A stretch of 64,000 bases of DNA, taken from assembly GCF_000524195.1 (NCBI RefSeq), contig NW_020170389.1, forward strand, positions 1,512,533-1,576,532, in the 5' to 3' direction. A program made the position numbers and the translations under genes. Shown here piece after piece: positions 1-12,500 of this stretch (positions are counted from its first letter, which is position 1; each line of letters starts with the position of its first letter). This stretch comes from Echinococcus granulosus. Its lineage: Eukaryota; Platyhelminthes; Cestoda; Cyclophyllidea; Taeniidae. The notes under the pieces were generated by a model. The model was given only the letters and a program-made list of their open reading frames with translations. It ran no database searches and had not been told where the DNA came from.

Positions 1-633
1 CCAACACTGTCTCGTTTCTAACATATTCTTTTTCCAAAATAGTGCTGATAAGTTTGCAATGAAGATCTCTTATCACAGTTTTAAATAAAACAGATTAAAA
101 TGTGCATTATTTTTTGGTCGAATGCTTTAACGAGCGTTGTTGTAGTGACACTCTTCTTTGGGTCTAGTATGATGATGTTTAAATGGACTCTTTTGGGGCA
201 ATATTAAAGCCAACTAGAGTTTGCCTCTTGATTTAAAGTAAGAAATCACAATCGTCTCTATCTGTTACTTATTTTAAATAACCCGATTATGCTTACTGAA
301 ATGTACCTCAGCCCTTTATACCAAGCTTGAGGCAACTTTATAATCTTCTTATGATTAATGTCTACGTTTCTAAAAAAGAAGGACTGGTTTATATTTTGCT
401 TTTTGGTATGACGTTTTAAAGCAACTGCGCAGTCTGCAATCAGCCTTGCACGTAAGCACTCATATGCAATTGTCAGATAATGCGAAATCGTAATGAATGC
501 ATATACAGCCATAATTAAGGTTCAAAATTAGATCATATGGACTGGATGTGCCTGAATAGCAGAATACTGGCTTGGAATAGTTGGCTCTATAATACTAGAG
601 TGCACTTATTTAGATGCCAACTTTGTAAAAACT
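1..633. other. AT-rich intergenic sequence, left edge
   Basis: No reading frame with coding character, no RNA gene and no recognisable repeat was found in this stretch. The short open frame on the minus strand (258-512) has no recognisable motif and is treated as chance. Confidence 0.5.
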
Positions 634-1383
634 TTGTCCGCTGTTGAGCTTCCTTGGGAAAAAAGAAGTGAATTTTTATCAACACAGTATTCAGATGAAC
701 AAGCACGAACTGAGTTTTTTACTGAGGCTTCTAATGAAACCAATGTTTCTTCGACTCTTGAAATGCATCCTGAAAAGGAAAACTCTGATTCGTCAAAGTC
801 AATACAAAATAAATCTGTCAGTAACTTGACAAGTTCTGGACTGGTGACCGAGTCGGTCGCAACGACTGTCTCTCCAGCAACAATGAAGGGGGAACATTTA
901 AAAAGGAATACATCATTTTCTACCGAAAGGCATGAAGTTATGCTTACAAGCAAATCATCAAATTAGCTTGTATCCACTGTTGGAAGCACCGCCTCGAATA
1001 CAGCCAAGGTGACAGAAAACTCAACTTTAAACGAGTGCTTTGGCCAATCATCAACCTCAAATCCGCCCACACTAAATTAATTTTAAAATGTAACAGAAAA
1101 GCCGTCTTCAGGCGGTAAAAATATTATGATACCTCCTCAGAAGGGGGCGAACGATTCGTTCAACCCCTTGGCCCATTACGTTGAGGCGAATCAGGTATGG
1201 CTTAGTGCTGACTTCTTCGAATCTAAAACGGTTTTTGATGAAATTTCGATTGATTCATGTCAATTTTTGGCCGACCAAATTAATCACCGCCTTCCAATTC
1301 GTGCCTCACGCAACCTACTGCATGAATTTGCGGTCCGCTATGACTTTGAGCACTTGAACGACCACCGATACACTGCCATCTAA
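634..1383 (+). pseudogene. Decayed Ser/Thr-rich protein gene or retrocopy fragment
   Basis: One reading frame stays in register from 634 to 1383, but three stop codons interrupt it: one at 964-966 and two close together near 1078-1086. Before the first stop the translation is rich in Ser, Thr, Glu and Lys (mucin-like or disordered). After the stops it becomes an ordinary globular-looking segment of about 85 residues (1126-1383) with aromatic and acidic residues. The same frame holds across all three stops, which is what a gene that lost function by point mutation would show. An acceptor-like CCTCCTCAG precedes 1141, and a donor-like AAGTAAG follows the last stop, so part of it could be an old exon. 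I do not recognise the family. No start codon or promoter is apparent. Random low-complexity sequence is the alternative explanation. Confidence 0.4.
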
Positions 1384-1616
1384 AAACAAGTAAGCCACTC
1401 GACTTTATTATTAACTTTAATGGTTATACTTTTAACCTTTATGCCCATATGGTTTACTGGTCTTTTTCGTTTAATTAGTCACCACATGAAAAAAAAAACA
1501 ATTCTGGAGGACAATTTTACTAAGTTCTTCTATTTAGGCAACATTAATTAAGCTAATCAAATGGCTTCTTCCGAATTTCTGTGGCATCTCTACACCTATA
1601 TACCACTTGAGGACAT

Positions 1617-1811
1617 TGGTAGCGTATTAAGACTTCCATGAAGACAAAAGAAGACAATACCAGGGCAGAATGCATATATTCGACACACAGTAGGGCTTGG
1701 GGCTACTGACACGGCTCGGAGACCAGCCCACCCGACAAAAGTACAATGTCAGAGCACCTAAGTGGCCCCTTTACCAACAGCGAGCGTTAAACAAGCAACC
1801 AAAGTACTACA
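1617..1811 (+). repeat. Degenerate solo LTR of the TRIM family
   Basis: This stretch aligns over its whole length with the LTRs at 8840-9035 and 44337-44536: the TGgTAGCG start, the GAAGACaAAAGAAGAC box, the GGCAGAAT box, GGGGCTACTG, CCAGCCCACCC and the ...TACTACA end. It carries many substitutions. No target duplication is visible (flanks ACAT and CTTA), so it is old or its edges are misplaced. Confidence 0.65.
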
Positions 1812-3015
1812 CTTATGTGGCTTGGGACAACTTACCTTCGACCACATGCTATGCATTTTAGCACATTGCTGATCGTCTAATTAAAGACTTCACCTTTTAT
1901 TAAAAGCCTTCGGCTTGTCTCTACGCAAAGTAGAAATGTAAAATTTTCGTACATTACCTAATCAGATTCAAAAAGAATATACCAAAAACCCTACTGATTT
2001 AGTTGATGACCTGCTTGACCTCCTTTGACCCTGAAAGTGGTACTTCCTCTCCTCAACACTGTGAAGTTATAGGCACATTTGTGACTGGCTTCTGCCGTAC
2101 TTTAAACCAACCGTGCGACCCGCAAAAATTTGCAAATGAAACCGTCCATTTATTACATTAAACCTTGTGCAAGCACATGAACTCCATCCCACTTTGCTCA
2201 TGGTATGCAATATGCAATTAAAATAGTATAGAAAAGAAAACGGGTAAATGGGAAGTGAAAGACCGGGATGTGTGAAAACCCTTAACATTGGCACAAATTG
2301 TACGCATTGTCTTGATTGTGGCAAAGCGTGAAGACAAAGGTATATTTCTGCAGGGTTTTTAATCCTACTCAAAATAAAGTAAACCTGAAGCAAATACATG
2401 ACTTTACTGTCCTTCTACCCCTAGCCAGATCATTCTACCTCTTTTGCAGCTGCAAGCTTGTGCGGAGTATTGATGCGGCATTCTTCAAGGGTTTTGCCTG
2501 TTAAATTGCTACTATTTTACCCAATTGTGCCTCTTCTTATTCCCTTTTCCTGCAGTCCTCGGAATTTATCAACTGCCTGTTTAGCTGAGAAAATAAACTC
2601 GTATTTAAGTTTAAAGCGACACCTTGACTGCCGTTATTCTCAGCGTTGATTAAAACAAATTAAACGAAATACAAAAATTTAAACAGAATATTTTATGATT
2701 AACTGCATATGTTTTTAGGGAGAAATTTCAAATTGTAAAAATTTAAGCAAACGTTGTCGGCATTTTATAGGTAAAGATGAAAAGAGATTGTTCATTGCAA
2801 ATAAATGATCGCATAAAATGACTTCTCAAAATCAGTTAATGGTCAAAAGTATTTCTCGTGGTACTTTGAAGGGAAACATTTATTTGGAAATAATTCTAAT
2901 GGGTCGGGAAGGGATTTTCCAACGACTTTTCGATAGCTGTAACAGATCTAAGTTCCGCTAAATTATGCAAAGCCTGACTATTCAAAAAAAGACTTGAGGT
3001 GCTATTGAAAGGTTT
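1812..3015. other. Intergenic sequence without recognised features
   Basis: AT-rich; the short open frames here (2067-2399 minus, 2316-2649 plus) show no recognisable motif or consistent splice signals. Confidence 0.45.
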
Positions 3016-3208
3016 TATAGCGCCCAAAAACCCTTTTGAAAAAGGAAAAAGGCATAGTACTTGGCAGAATATGTATTGTTGACGCAAAGAATGGCTTTGG
3101 GTTACTGGGATGGCCCGGAGGCCAGATTGCCCGGCTATTGTACATTGGCGGAGACCCAAGTGCCCTTGTAACCAAAACATAGAATTTAAAAGTAGTTGAA
3201 GTGTTGCA
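3016..3208 (+). repeat. Old solo LTR of the TRIM family with 4-bp target duplication
   Basis: Degenerate copy in plus orientation: TATAGCG at the start, TTGGCAGAATATGTATT in the middle, GGGTTACTGGGATGGCCC, GGAGGCCAG, and a TTGCA end. It is flanked by GTTT on both sides (3012-3015 and 3209-3212). That matches the 4-bp duplications found around the other copies and supports the chosen borders. Confidence 0.7.
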
Positions 3209-6137
3209 GTTTAGACAGCTATTGTGGTTTGTCTCAACTTGTAGAGACCTGCTAGATTAATGCCAATTTTATACCCATATATTAGAAAGCGAAAGGTGCG
3301 TGAGTTCACAGTACCGCTTATTCAGTTCGGCATTTTTTTACTCTTATTTTTTCGTGCCATAAAATGCCTGTTAAATCTGATGTAATTGAAACGTCTTCAC
3401 TTTACGGATTTCAACTTAGTTCAAAATTTGAAGAGGTTTCGCTTTAAAATTGAAGTCCAGCACTTGGAGTAGGTGCAAGAGCCGAAAGGTCTTTTAAGAA
3501 GCCAAGGTCTTCATCGATTTAACTCTAGTGATGTTTCATTCAAAGTTGCATTGTTCCATTACATATTCAGCGTAGTTGATAAAACAATCTGTTGACGCCT
3601 CCAGTATTTGCATTCCATTTATATTAACAGAGGATAACATAATTCAGTAAGTGCCAATTTGTTCTTTGCCTCATTCCCGTATCTTTAATTGCTTCGTTTT
3701 TGAGATTTTTTTGCTAACCAACTGAATTGTGATAGGTAATTGCTTTTGCATTAAAGCTTTATGCGAACATCTATACAGTTAATTAGACCCATAAGATTCA
3801 CCACCCACTCTACATTTCCAAGACATGATTTCATACTCCGGAAACCATGCTCGATTTTCCTGTATTTGTGCATGTAATCTTGGTGATATCTACATACTTA
3901 TATGATACGATTCTGACGTGGGTAAAAAAACTTCCAGTTGGTTGGTAGAGCATCCTAATATTCACGACAACACCACGCAAAGTCTCATACTGGAAGGATG
4001 ACCCTTGAGAATACTTTCACTTTAGTCAAAATTGGAAGGCGATACCGCCTCACCTTCATCCTCACCCTTTGTACTAAGCTCATATTTCTTTTAGTTTTTA
4101 TCATCTTTCCTTGAAATTCGCGCTAGATAATCGCATAATTGCATACGACGTGAAATGGAAGGTTAAAAATAAAAGGAAAGGGCCTTGGTCAGGGTTGAGC
4201 TTTTTGTTGATAGTGGCGTAACCTTTCGTAAGGGTTGAATCATAGGTTGTATGGAAGTATAGTACTCAACTAACCAATCCCGTCCTCCAAGTAGCTTCCT
4301 AAAGTCGGTTATTTTTTGTAACGAACCCCACGAACTTATCACGATGTAGAGAGCCATACACATGTCGTTCATGTTTACATCAGAACAGGTGATTAAAGGT
4401 TACTATAAAAACATTTCAGATTTAGGGGGTGATAATCGTGGTAAACTCCAATTAAGTTGATAAATTGTAACGAGCTCAATGTTAAATGGTCTCCATCTAC
4501 TTTAAATGAAAACCGTATGGATGGCATTTGCTTTCCCTAAGAAAACCAAGCAACAAATTAATGAAGGCAACCCTTCCATAAGTATCTTTTGAGAACCTGC
4601 CTCTATCCTTAGAGGGCTATGAGATTGCCATATTACCAAGGGAATTTAGTATACCTAAGAAGAAGTTCAAAGGAAGTAACTTTTCGAGATATTTCTACTT
4701 ATTTGTTGGGAAGTCAACAACATTTAAGAAAGACTTCAAGCTGATCATCTGCCATTGTGTTTGAATGACGAAGAAGCCTAATCATAATACAGTTAATTTC
4801 ATCACATTTTAAGTTCGCAAGTCAGGTTTTGATAACACTCTTTAGGACATAATTTATGCAAATGCGACAATGGATTGAAAAGTAGTTAGATGAACTTCAC
4901 CTTCAAAAAGTTCAAGCAATCCCACAACCTACAAACTTTGGGCATCATTATTTAGCAAACGTCAATACTTGTACTCCAAATTACGCAGATATTGTATAAA
5001 TCGCGTTTGTCCAACTAAATCACATAAGTCACAGGAAGCCGGAGTTCGATGGATCTGGTAACTGGGGCAACACCCTTAACCGTTAAAGAAAATTTAATTT
5101 CTGGTTTCACATTGTTATTTGTTGTAATCCGTACAATAGCCTTTTTAGGCACTGCACTGATGTCTTTAACAAATTGGAGGAATTTTGCGCATAATAATCA
5201 CAGAATGCAGTTTATTGTTTACCCAATAATTGCTCTAAAATCTATCATTTTTATTATCTTACTGCAAATAAATTAAGTGAAGTCTTCCCTGAAATCGTAA
5301 AAAGCCAAAATGTGGAAGAATATACATTGTAGTACCTTGATAACTTGCTTGGCTCTTCGCATAGGTTTTACGGGCACTTAAGGATCCGCTTTTGTGCTTT
5401 CGTCCCCTAGCCCTTCTGCACGTCGGCAATACATATTTCGTCCGAGTATTATATTTTATTTTAATTTCAGGGAAGACTCGGAGCTTTGCAATATTGCTTA
5501 AGTACAGAAGGGTTGGGAGGTGATTCGCATGGCTTGAAGATCATGCTGCGGAGCCAAAGCGCAACCTGCGAGGACTGAGGTACACCTCAGTTCAGCATAC
5601 AATTAAGCAAAATATCAAATCACGGTCGATAATCTGAAAGCGATTGACAGGTGTAGGGTATTTAATGCTTCTCTAGATCAATTTTTTAACAAATGCGTGC
5701 TTTTATGTTAAGTATGCTAATATAAACACATACACCCTTTTTATTTTTGAGCTAAAAAGGAGGCCGACTAAATCACTCGCAAAATCCTGGAATTGCCATA
5801 AAGGCTTCTTTTTTTTCACACACACTGTACCTGGTTGTTCGCTTTACAAAAATGTAGGAAAATCTATTTGAGGAATGCAAAAGTGAGTGATGATATTTAT
5901 TTCGAGCGAAAACGACGGACTATTTTTTGCATGCAGATGCAATTTCGCTTCTCCTTAAAATGCACTAGCAGAAAAAAATGTTTTTAGAAGCGGGCTTTAT
6001 TAACATCGCAATTCAGTTTTATTTTTTACCGGTTCAGAGGCATGCCGAGCATTTATCTTCTATTCTTTATTTTTTATTATTTTTAAAAGGCTTCGAATAG
6101 GCAACAGTGTTGACAAAATCTTACACATATGAGGTGT
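3209..6137. other. Intergenic sequence without recognised features
   Basis: About 2.9 kb of AT-rich sequence. A 75-codon frame at 5049-5276 encodes two hydrophobic stretches but has no family signature and no splice context. No RNA gene was seen. Confidence 0.45.
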
Positions 6138-6292
6138 TGTAACGCCTCGCCTTAGAGACATAATACTAGGGAAGAAATAGGGCTACTGGCATAGTATGGA
6201 GGCCATGCCTCCCAGCGGAAAAGGCGGCGCCTTAAGTGTCCGCGAGCTCATAACGAAGAGTTAATCATTTTAACTGGTTGACCACCAATGCA
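6138..6292 (+). repeat. Very degenerate TRIM-family LTR fragment
   Basis: The core GGGCTACTGGCATaGtatGGAGGCCA followed by CCTCCCAGCGG matches the LTR core of the other copies. The left side (TGTAACGCC) resembles the LTR start, and the right end near 6292 is uncertain. No matching flank duplication was found. Confidence 0.5.
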
Positions 6293-7175
6293 TGATAATT
6301 TGCTGAAACTTACATCTTAAGGTGCTGTACCTGCCTTTGGACCCGAGCCTTTTGTCAAAAAACACTTTATCAGAAGTACTTAATGGATAGTTTTAGCGAA
6401 ATTGCCTTCTACTTTCTGATTATAACGCTGTAAGACGATTTTCCATTTTCTCCAGAGCACAGTATTCTCATAACTTGGATGAGTTCATGGGAGAATTACC
6501 ATGTTGAAATAAATTCAAGTACCCGTTCTTAGAGTTTATGAAGCAAGAGCGGCGACCGTCAGTGCATTTCAGAGCTTTAAATAGGTTTTCCATCACTCGT
6601 TTAAAGCTCTATATCCCGGTACGCAAACGGATTTACGGCAGTGGTCGGTTATAAGTATGAGACCATCTAGCCTACCTCTATCAAAGTTTCCAGTAATTTG
6701 GACTAATTTACTGTCAACTAAGGACAACGTAATGTCGTACTTGGTTACTCTGAGTAAAGTTAAAGAGTGGTAGTATATGAAAGACACGACGTCGTACAAA
6801 ACTCAAACAAGGGACACGAATATGTATGCAGAACCAGTTTCGCCTATACTAAAGCCCAATGGTTTGGACGGTCAGGAAGTCGCCCTAATATGCCACAGCG
6901 AGAAAAGGTTAATATTTAAGTTTTGTTTGGTAAATTATTTTATGCATCTAGTAAACCTTTACACGTAATAGAAACCTTTGAGACTTCCTGAACCTTCTCT
7001 GAAGTCGTGGTAAGGAAACTAGTACGGAGGAAGATCTACCATTAGCCATCAAAAGGATTTAGCTGCTACAGACATGGCCTGATAACCACGTCACAAAGCA
7101 GAAATACACTTAACCAACATATTAAACCACTACATTAACCACTTTTGGTTTTAAGGGTCATTCTGGACGCCCATC

Positions 7176-7330
7176 TTGGTCAATTTACCGCATCGGCCAC
7201 TACACCGTAGCCGGCGCACAGGCCAGAAACGCCAGTCACTAAATTTTTTGTGTGAAAATATGATTATTCTCAACGTTACCAATGCACCTCGACACTTCCA
7301 TCAAGTCTGGAGACCAGACCTATTTTTGAA
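7176..7330 (+). repeat. Possible remnant of a TRIM internal region
   Basis: GGTCAATTtACCGCATCGGCCACTACAcCGTAG and CCAGTCACtAAATT resemble the part of the internal region of the complete element at 43793-43890 in the same order, with gaps. No clear LTRs were seen on either side. A chance match cannot be excluded. Confidence 0.3.
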
Positions 7331-8279
7331 CCGGGTTAATGGAAGAAGGATCTTTTGGCCTTGTACTGCTCAGGGCTGGGCAATGCTGCATATAACGAAC
7401 ACGTGTGCGCCACTGACTACCCCTTGGAACGTGTGTCCAAAAGCAGAGTCGGGTGACGAGAGAGCGAATTCGAGGCAACTTTGAGGCGCTATTATCTTAC
7501 ATCGACCCATCTTAGGCCCTGTGTCATCACTGTTGGTACTAACAGACCATTTATCTGAGTTACCTCTATCTTCTAAAGAGGTACACTTCGTTCAACTAAA
7601 ACAATCATATAGTTACTGCACAGGGCTTCACGATTGAATTTCTTATGGCATTCGACCAAGTCTGCCTTAGGACTCGATGGCCCTCTTAGGAAACGTGAGG
7701 TTGAGGCAATTGATAAGGGTAGAATTCCCTAACTTTTCTGCTGGGAATCGAGGATTTAGTAGCCCGCGGCAGATACCCTCCTTAAATGTTACATCTTGAA
7801 ATCCAGTCAATAAAGTCAGGACCAGGTTCCCCTCATGCTGTCACCAGTCCAACGTTCGGAGTAGTAAGATATACTATGAAGCTACAGGTTGCTGCAAGAC
7901 AGAATAACAGCCCTCCAGGTCTGAGGCGCATGCACACTCATCAGTAGGATTAGGCAGCGTTCATGCTGGAACTCGATGCACATTACTAGCATAGTATTAA
8001 CACCAGTCTCAATAAAAGTTGGAATTGCCTTGAAAGTAATTTAACTACTAGTTTGCTGGAAACAGTGCTATTCAATCTTACAGTAGCAAACAGGTTAGCG
8101 ATGGACTTCGCATTTAACGGTCGATTAACATGGCGAAACTCTAAAACTTCTTTTTCGAGTGGTAGTAATTCTAAAAAAGAACGACATCTACATGTGAACC
8201 TGAAAAGCTCTATTAGTGGAGGGTCAACAAGCGAGCCCGGTCTTCGCTGTGGATGTAATAAGTCAAGGCAGTACACCAG
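7331..8279. other. Intergenic sequence without recognised features
   Basis: Nothing coding was recognised. The sequence may include further decayed internal TRIM sequence leading up to the LTR at 8280, but I could not align it. Confidence 0.35.
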
Positions 8280-8455
8280 TGCAGTTTCGCGAGACTCCCT
8301 GAAGGCGAAAGAAGACACAGTACTTGGGCAGAATATATATTCAGCGCAGAGGTGTCTGGGCTATTGGCATGGCCCGAAAGGACAGCCTAATTCAAATTAC
8401 AAAGTACAAAGTGGCGCCTCACCAATACCGAGGGATAAACCACTGTCGTATTACA
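8280..8455 (+). repeat. Solo LTR (TRIM family), moderately diverged
   Basis: It begins TGCAGTTTCGCGAGACTCCC and ends CGTATTACA. It contains the GAAAGAAGACACA box, the AGAATATATATTCAGC TATA-like box, GGCTATTGGCATGGCCC and GTGGCGCCTCACC. Relative to the 8840 copy it has lost about 20 bp around the GCCCACCCAGC segment. The flanks are CCAG and CTAG, a 4-bp duplication with one mismatch. Confidence 0.8.
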
Positions 8456-8839
8456 CTAGAGCGCAAAAGGGCTGGAAGGCTACTGGTACGGTCCGAGATT
8501 CACATATGAGGGAAAGGACGCTTCCTGTAGAGACTGAAGCGCTCGAGTAAATAACCCTAATCAAACAAGGGATAAAATCAATACAGTACCTTCAAATAGG
8601 ATATACCTAGGATGATAGACCTTGGAGTAGAGAACCATAACACAATCCTTCAGTATCTAAAATTAGCTTATACAATAAAATTCTTAGAGCATTAAGGAGA
8701 GATTATAACTCAATTTGGGAAAGCCAAGGTACTCCAATTCAAAGCGTATTCATCTATTATTTATTTAAAAAGCTGATTGAGTGCCATTTTACTATCCAAA
8801 ACCCACTTCAATAGCTTTCATATATTTGGTTGACAGAAG

Positions 8840-9035
8840 TGTAGCGTCCCGAGACTCCCTAAAGACGAAAGAAGACGAAATGCTCGGGCAGAATATATAT
8901 TCAGCACGGAGAAGGTGCCCGGGCTATTGGCATGTCCCAAAAGGCCAGCCCACCCAGCCGGGTACAAGGGGGCTCATTCAAAGTGCAGAAGTGGCGCCTC
9001 ACCGGAACCGAGGGATAAACCACCATCGTATTACA
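8840..9035 (+). repeat. Solo LTR (TRIM family) with perfect 4-bp target duplication
   Basis: This 196-bp copy begins TGTAGCGTCCCGAGACTCCC and ends TCGTATTACA, the TG...CA border typical of LTRs. GAAG lies on both sides (8836-8839 and 9036-9039), the mark of integrase-mediated insertion. A TATA-like AGAATATATATTCAGC lies 50-70 bp in. It is about 90% alike by eye to the 3' LTR at 44337-44536, so it is one of the younger copies. No internal region is attached, so it probably arose by LTR-LTR recombination. Confidence 0.88.
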
Positions 9036-9570
9036 GAAGAGTTAGACAACTTGTACTAATTGTGAATCCCGAAATTTTCCGTAATAAAAATTGGAGACTT
9101 TCAGTTTGTTTTCGACGTACATTTTGCAGATGCACATGGCTGGTATGGTGTCAAACTGAGCAAGCTAACCGCACGGTTTTTATATGACATCTTTTGGATA
9201 CCAGCTGCAATAAGTTTACTAGGAAATAATGAGCCATAGACGTATGTGATTTGGTAATTATGCATCATGCGAAATGGCAAAATTTCTCCATGTGCTTATA
9301 CGCCTAACTTTTGGCCTATCTGTCATTCGACAGGATTTGTCCCACTGATATTTTATATCATATTTTGAATTTCAGAATTTTACTATTGTCAGGCAGACTA
9401 TTTGCATTTACAAGTGCCATTGGAATTTATCACAAAAACAGCACTATTATTTATCTTAATTCCCCTAATTCCTGTGGTTTCTTCTAAATGGCTTTAAATA
9501 TTCTTTAAGTGCTGTAGTCGTTTGCTCTCTAATTTGGATCTGGTAGAGCACGCTTCGTCGTCGGTGAAGT

Positions 9571-12500
9571 ATGCACTCCTTGCGTCATCGTCCTGTCCTT
9601 ACATTTGTATCTCATGTCGTCCAATCCAGAATCTTTCGATTTTCTGGAAACCAACCAAGTTTACCCTTTCCCATTCCCGCGCTGACCAGTGTGCGCTATA
9701 CTGTCTTCTCGACATTAGGTAATCGCGAAGAAAGACCTTTATTTAACGGAGATGACGTGAGCAGTGCCTTTGTGCAATTACAAGTGGCTGAGCGTAATCG
9801 TTTGAACATAAGGATAATGGACGCAGCTCAACAAAGAACCTATTTTAGTGATATTTGGAACAAGGTTCTTGCAGGTTTGTTGTGCGAATTTGCTGACGAT
9901 TTTCTTCACAGATAAGGCTGTTAAAGTATCTACAATCGCGCGATTTTTGCATTTAAAATACGAATTTGATCAAGAATTTTCCTATGAAAGTACGCTAGCT
10001 GATCTCAAACTTCTCGGGCTGAAACCCGATGCGGTATGATTGCACTTGCACATATCTCATTTAATGCAGATGTTCTTCTCGGTTTTTATCCGAAGGTCCT
10101 GTGAAAGGGGTGACATGGAGGAAACAAGCTTTTACCTTAAAGCCATGCATCAGGAAGGTGCTGTTCCTAACGATTATATATTCTCCAAAATTCTCCATGG
10201 CTACGTTAAGTGTGGGTTAGTTGGAAACTGCAATCGTGATTCTTTAGCGTTGAAGTAGATCTGGCCTGTTTAAGAATTTGAACAACTTTGCTTCCTAGAC
10301 TGCCAGATGAAGTCGCAACAACGCAAGATGTTATGTCGAAGCTGAGCTATTGGCCCTCGATGATGGCTACCGAGGATATGCTTTCGGCATACGCTGATTT
10401 AGGTGACGGAAATGGGGTTATTGAGCTGCTCCAAGAGACTCTCAACAGGTCAGAATCATTGCTTAATCGCCCTGTTTTCTCACCTCGCTTCCTTGCTGAT
10501 CTATACGCACGCCTCGCCATGGCGCCCCACTTTGACACTAACGAACAGGCCGCCTCGATGGTAAAGTCCTGTCTGTTCTTTCTCTAAAACTGAAAAGTGG
10601 TAGAGCGATCCTGTTTACTCCGTCCTTTCCAGATACTCAGTCTATTGAAGAAAAGGCCCCCATACTTTGACGACCTCCGACTTGGCATTGCTCTCACTCG
10701 TCTTCTTAGGGCCGGCCACTTTGATGCAGCTTTTCAATTTTTAAGGGACACGCGTCCTCACACTTTTTCCGTCTTATTCCTCTCCAAAATTCCAGAATTG
10801 CTGGCGGAACAGGTATTTCATCTCATTCATCGGTCCAGGGTTCTTGCATACCTTAAAAGATCTCGTTATTTTTTTAGGACTCGAAAGTATTAAACGACTT
10901 TTGGTTGTCGTCTGGAGCTATTGGCCGATTACCTGAAGTTATCCGCAACATGTCGAAAGGTACTTTATTCTTAGATTGACGTGAACAAAATGGAGCTTGG
11001 TTTGGTTTGATCCTACCAAACTGTAGTAGCGAGTCATGCATTTTAAGGGCATTAATACTTTCAAGATAAGCTGAATGTCTAACTCTGATGCATATTAGTT
11101 AGATTGACATTTAAAAAGAAATAAAATGACTTTAGAAACTGCACTTCGGACTCTGGGAGCCAATCTTCCTTTGCGAACAGAATTATATAACTCAGTTGCC
11201 AACGCGGTTGTCTTGAAAGCTGTCAAGGATAAAGATGTTGACTGTGAGCCCCTTTTTACTTATCCTTTAATTTGAAAGTTTTTATTATAGCTCAAGGATC
11301 AATAACATAATGATCGATAGGGGTAACGTTTGTCAATTAAGTGCTGTTGAATTATTGAGGTAGTGCTGTATTTCGCCTCATTCATTTTGAAGTCTGTCAT
11401 GCATATGATTGATAGGTGTCATTTGAAAATACAAGAAACTGAGATTGTAGCAGATTGTTTATTCATTATGTAGTTATTAAAAGGAAGTTTGTTCCACTTT
11501 TACTTACGGTTTACTTTTTTTCCCAGGTTTTATTGAGATTGTACGTTAGTGATAGTAGTAATTGAAAAATAAAACAGTGGCACTAGAATTGTCGGAGTCC
11601 ATCTCAAACCTTTCGTTGCGGTTCAGTAACTCAACTAAACCTCTTTTCTCATAGTGGTGGTAGAACTCGGAAGGATTCTTGGTCATCAGCGTTCCCATCT
11701 TCTTTATCTCATTGTCATTCCTCGTCTTCTTTCGCTAGGACTCGCACCAGCAGAAGCTCTAGCTAAATTCGAGGTAGCCCCTTCGCTCACTTCGACGTCT
11801 TTCTTGTTCTCGAATTCGCGTTTATTTAGCCCATTCTCCTTTTCCTCTTTCCCAAAGAGCCCTCTGCTGAAGTCTTGTGTGGCTCTGGGTATCGTCCTCA
11901 ACGAACTCTGCGCTCTGCCGAGCTTTCTGAATCCTCCCATGCCTGGTAGCAGCCTGAAAAATGCAGAGAAACTCATCGTCCAATTCCAGGACGAAAAGCT
12001 TCTCCCCTTTACTTCTTACCTCTCCGTCAACAACAATTTCATTCACCTTCTGGTAATAAATAGCCTTCTCTCCGATTTCTATTAACGAGGATTCACTGGT
12101 TATGCTTTTTACTTTCAGCTGCGAGGCTGCGTCAGATACGTAATCCAAAGTGGTAGTGATGGTGGAGTGGATCGGGCGAAGTTGGAGGCCTGGACGAGTG
12201 CACTTTTCGCCTGTTTTGGGGCTGATCGCTACCCCCTACTCGCCAGTACTTTGCTTCGCTTCTGTGGCCAAAGCACAGTCGATGTGACGGATTCTACCAT
12301 CCCTCGTTTTGCCAATTTAGACAGGCAGACGAGGCGGGCGCTTGCCAATGCCTTTGTGGCCTACTTTAATAGGCAGGTGAGTGGTTTGATAGATGCTTTT
12401 CTAAACAGGCCTCTCTGGGCTATTTCAGCATCGTTAAGGGTGCAGCAGTTACTTCCTGTGGTCTTTGATGATTGAATCTTTGGGATCAGAAAATCCATGA

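Noticed and set aside
5049..5276. 75-codon frame with two hydrophobic segments
   Set aside because: AT-rich sequence produces hydrophobic translations by chance; there is no family motif, no splice context and no neighbour.
8053..8550. 165-codon plus-strand frame
   Set aside because: More than a third of it is the solo LTR at 8280-8455; the same frame recurs wherever the LTR occurs (8781-9187, 44281-44604), so it is a repeat shadow.
11704..12148. Minus-strand frames of 90 and 108 codons
   Set aside because: They are antisense to phase-consistent exons of the LRPPRC-like gene.
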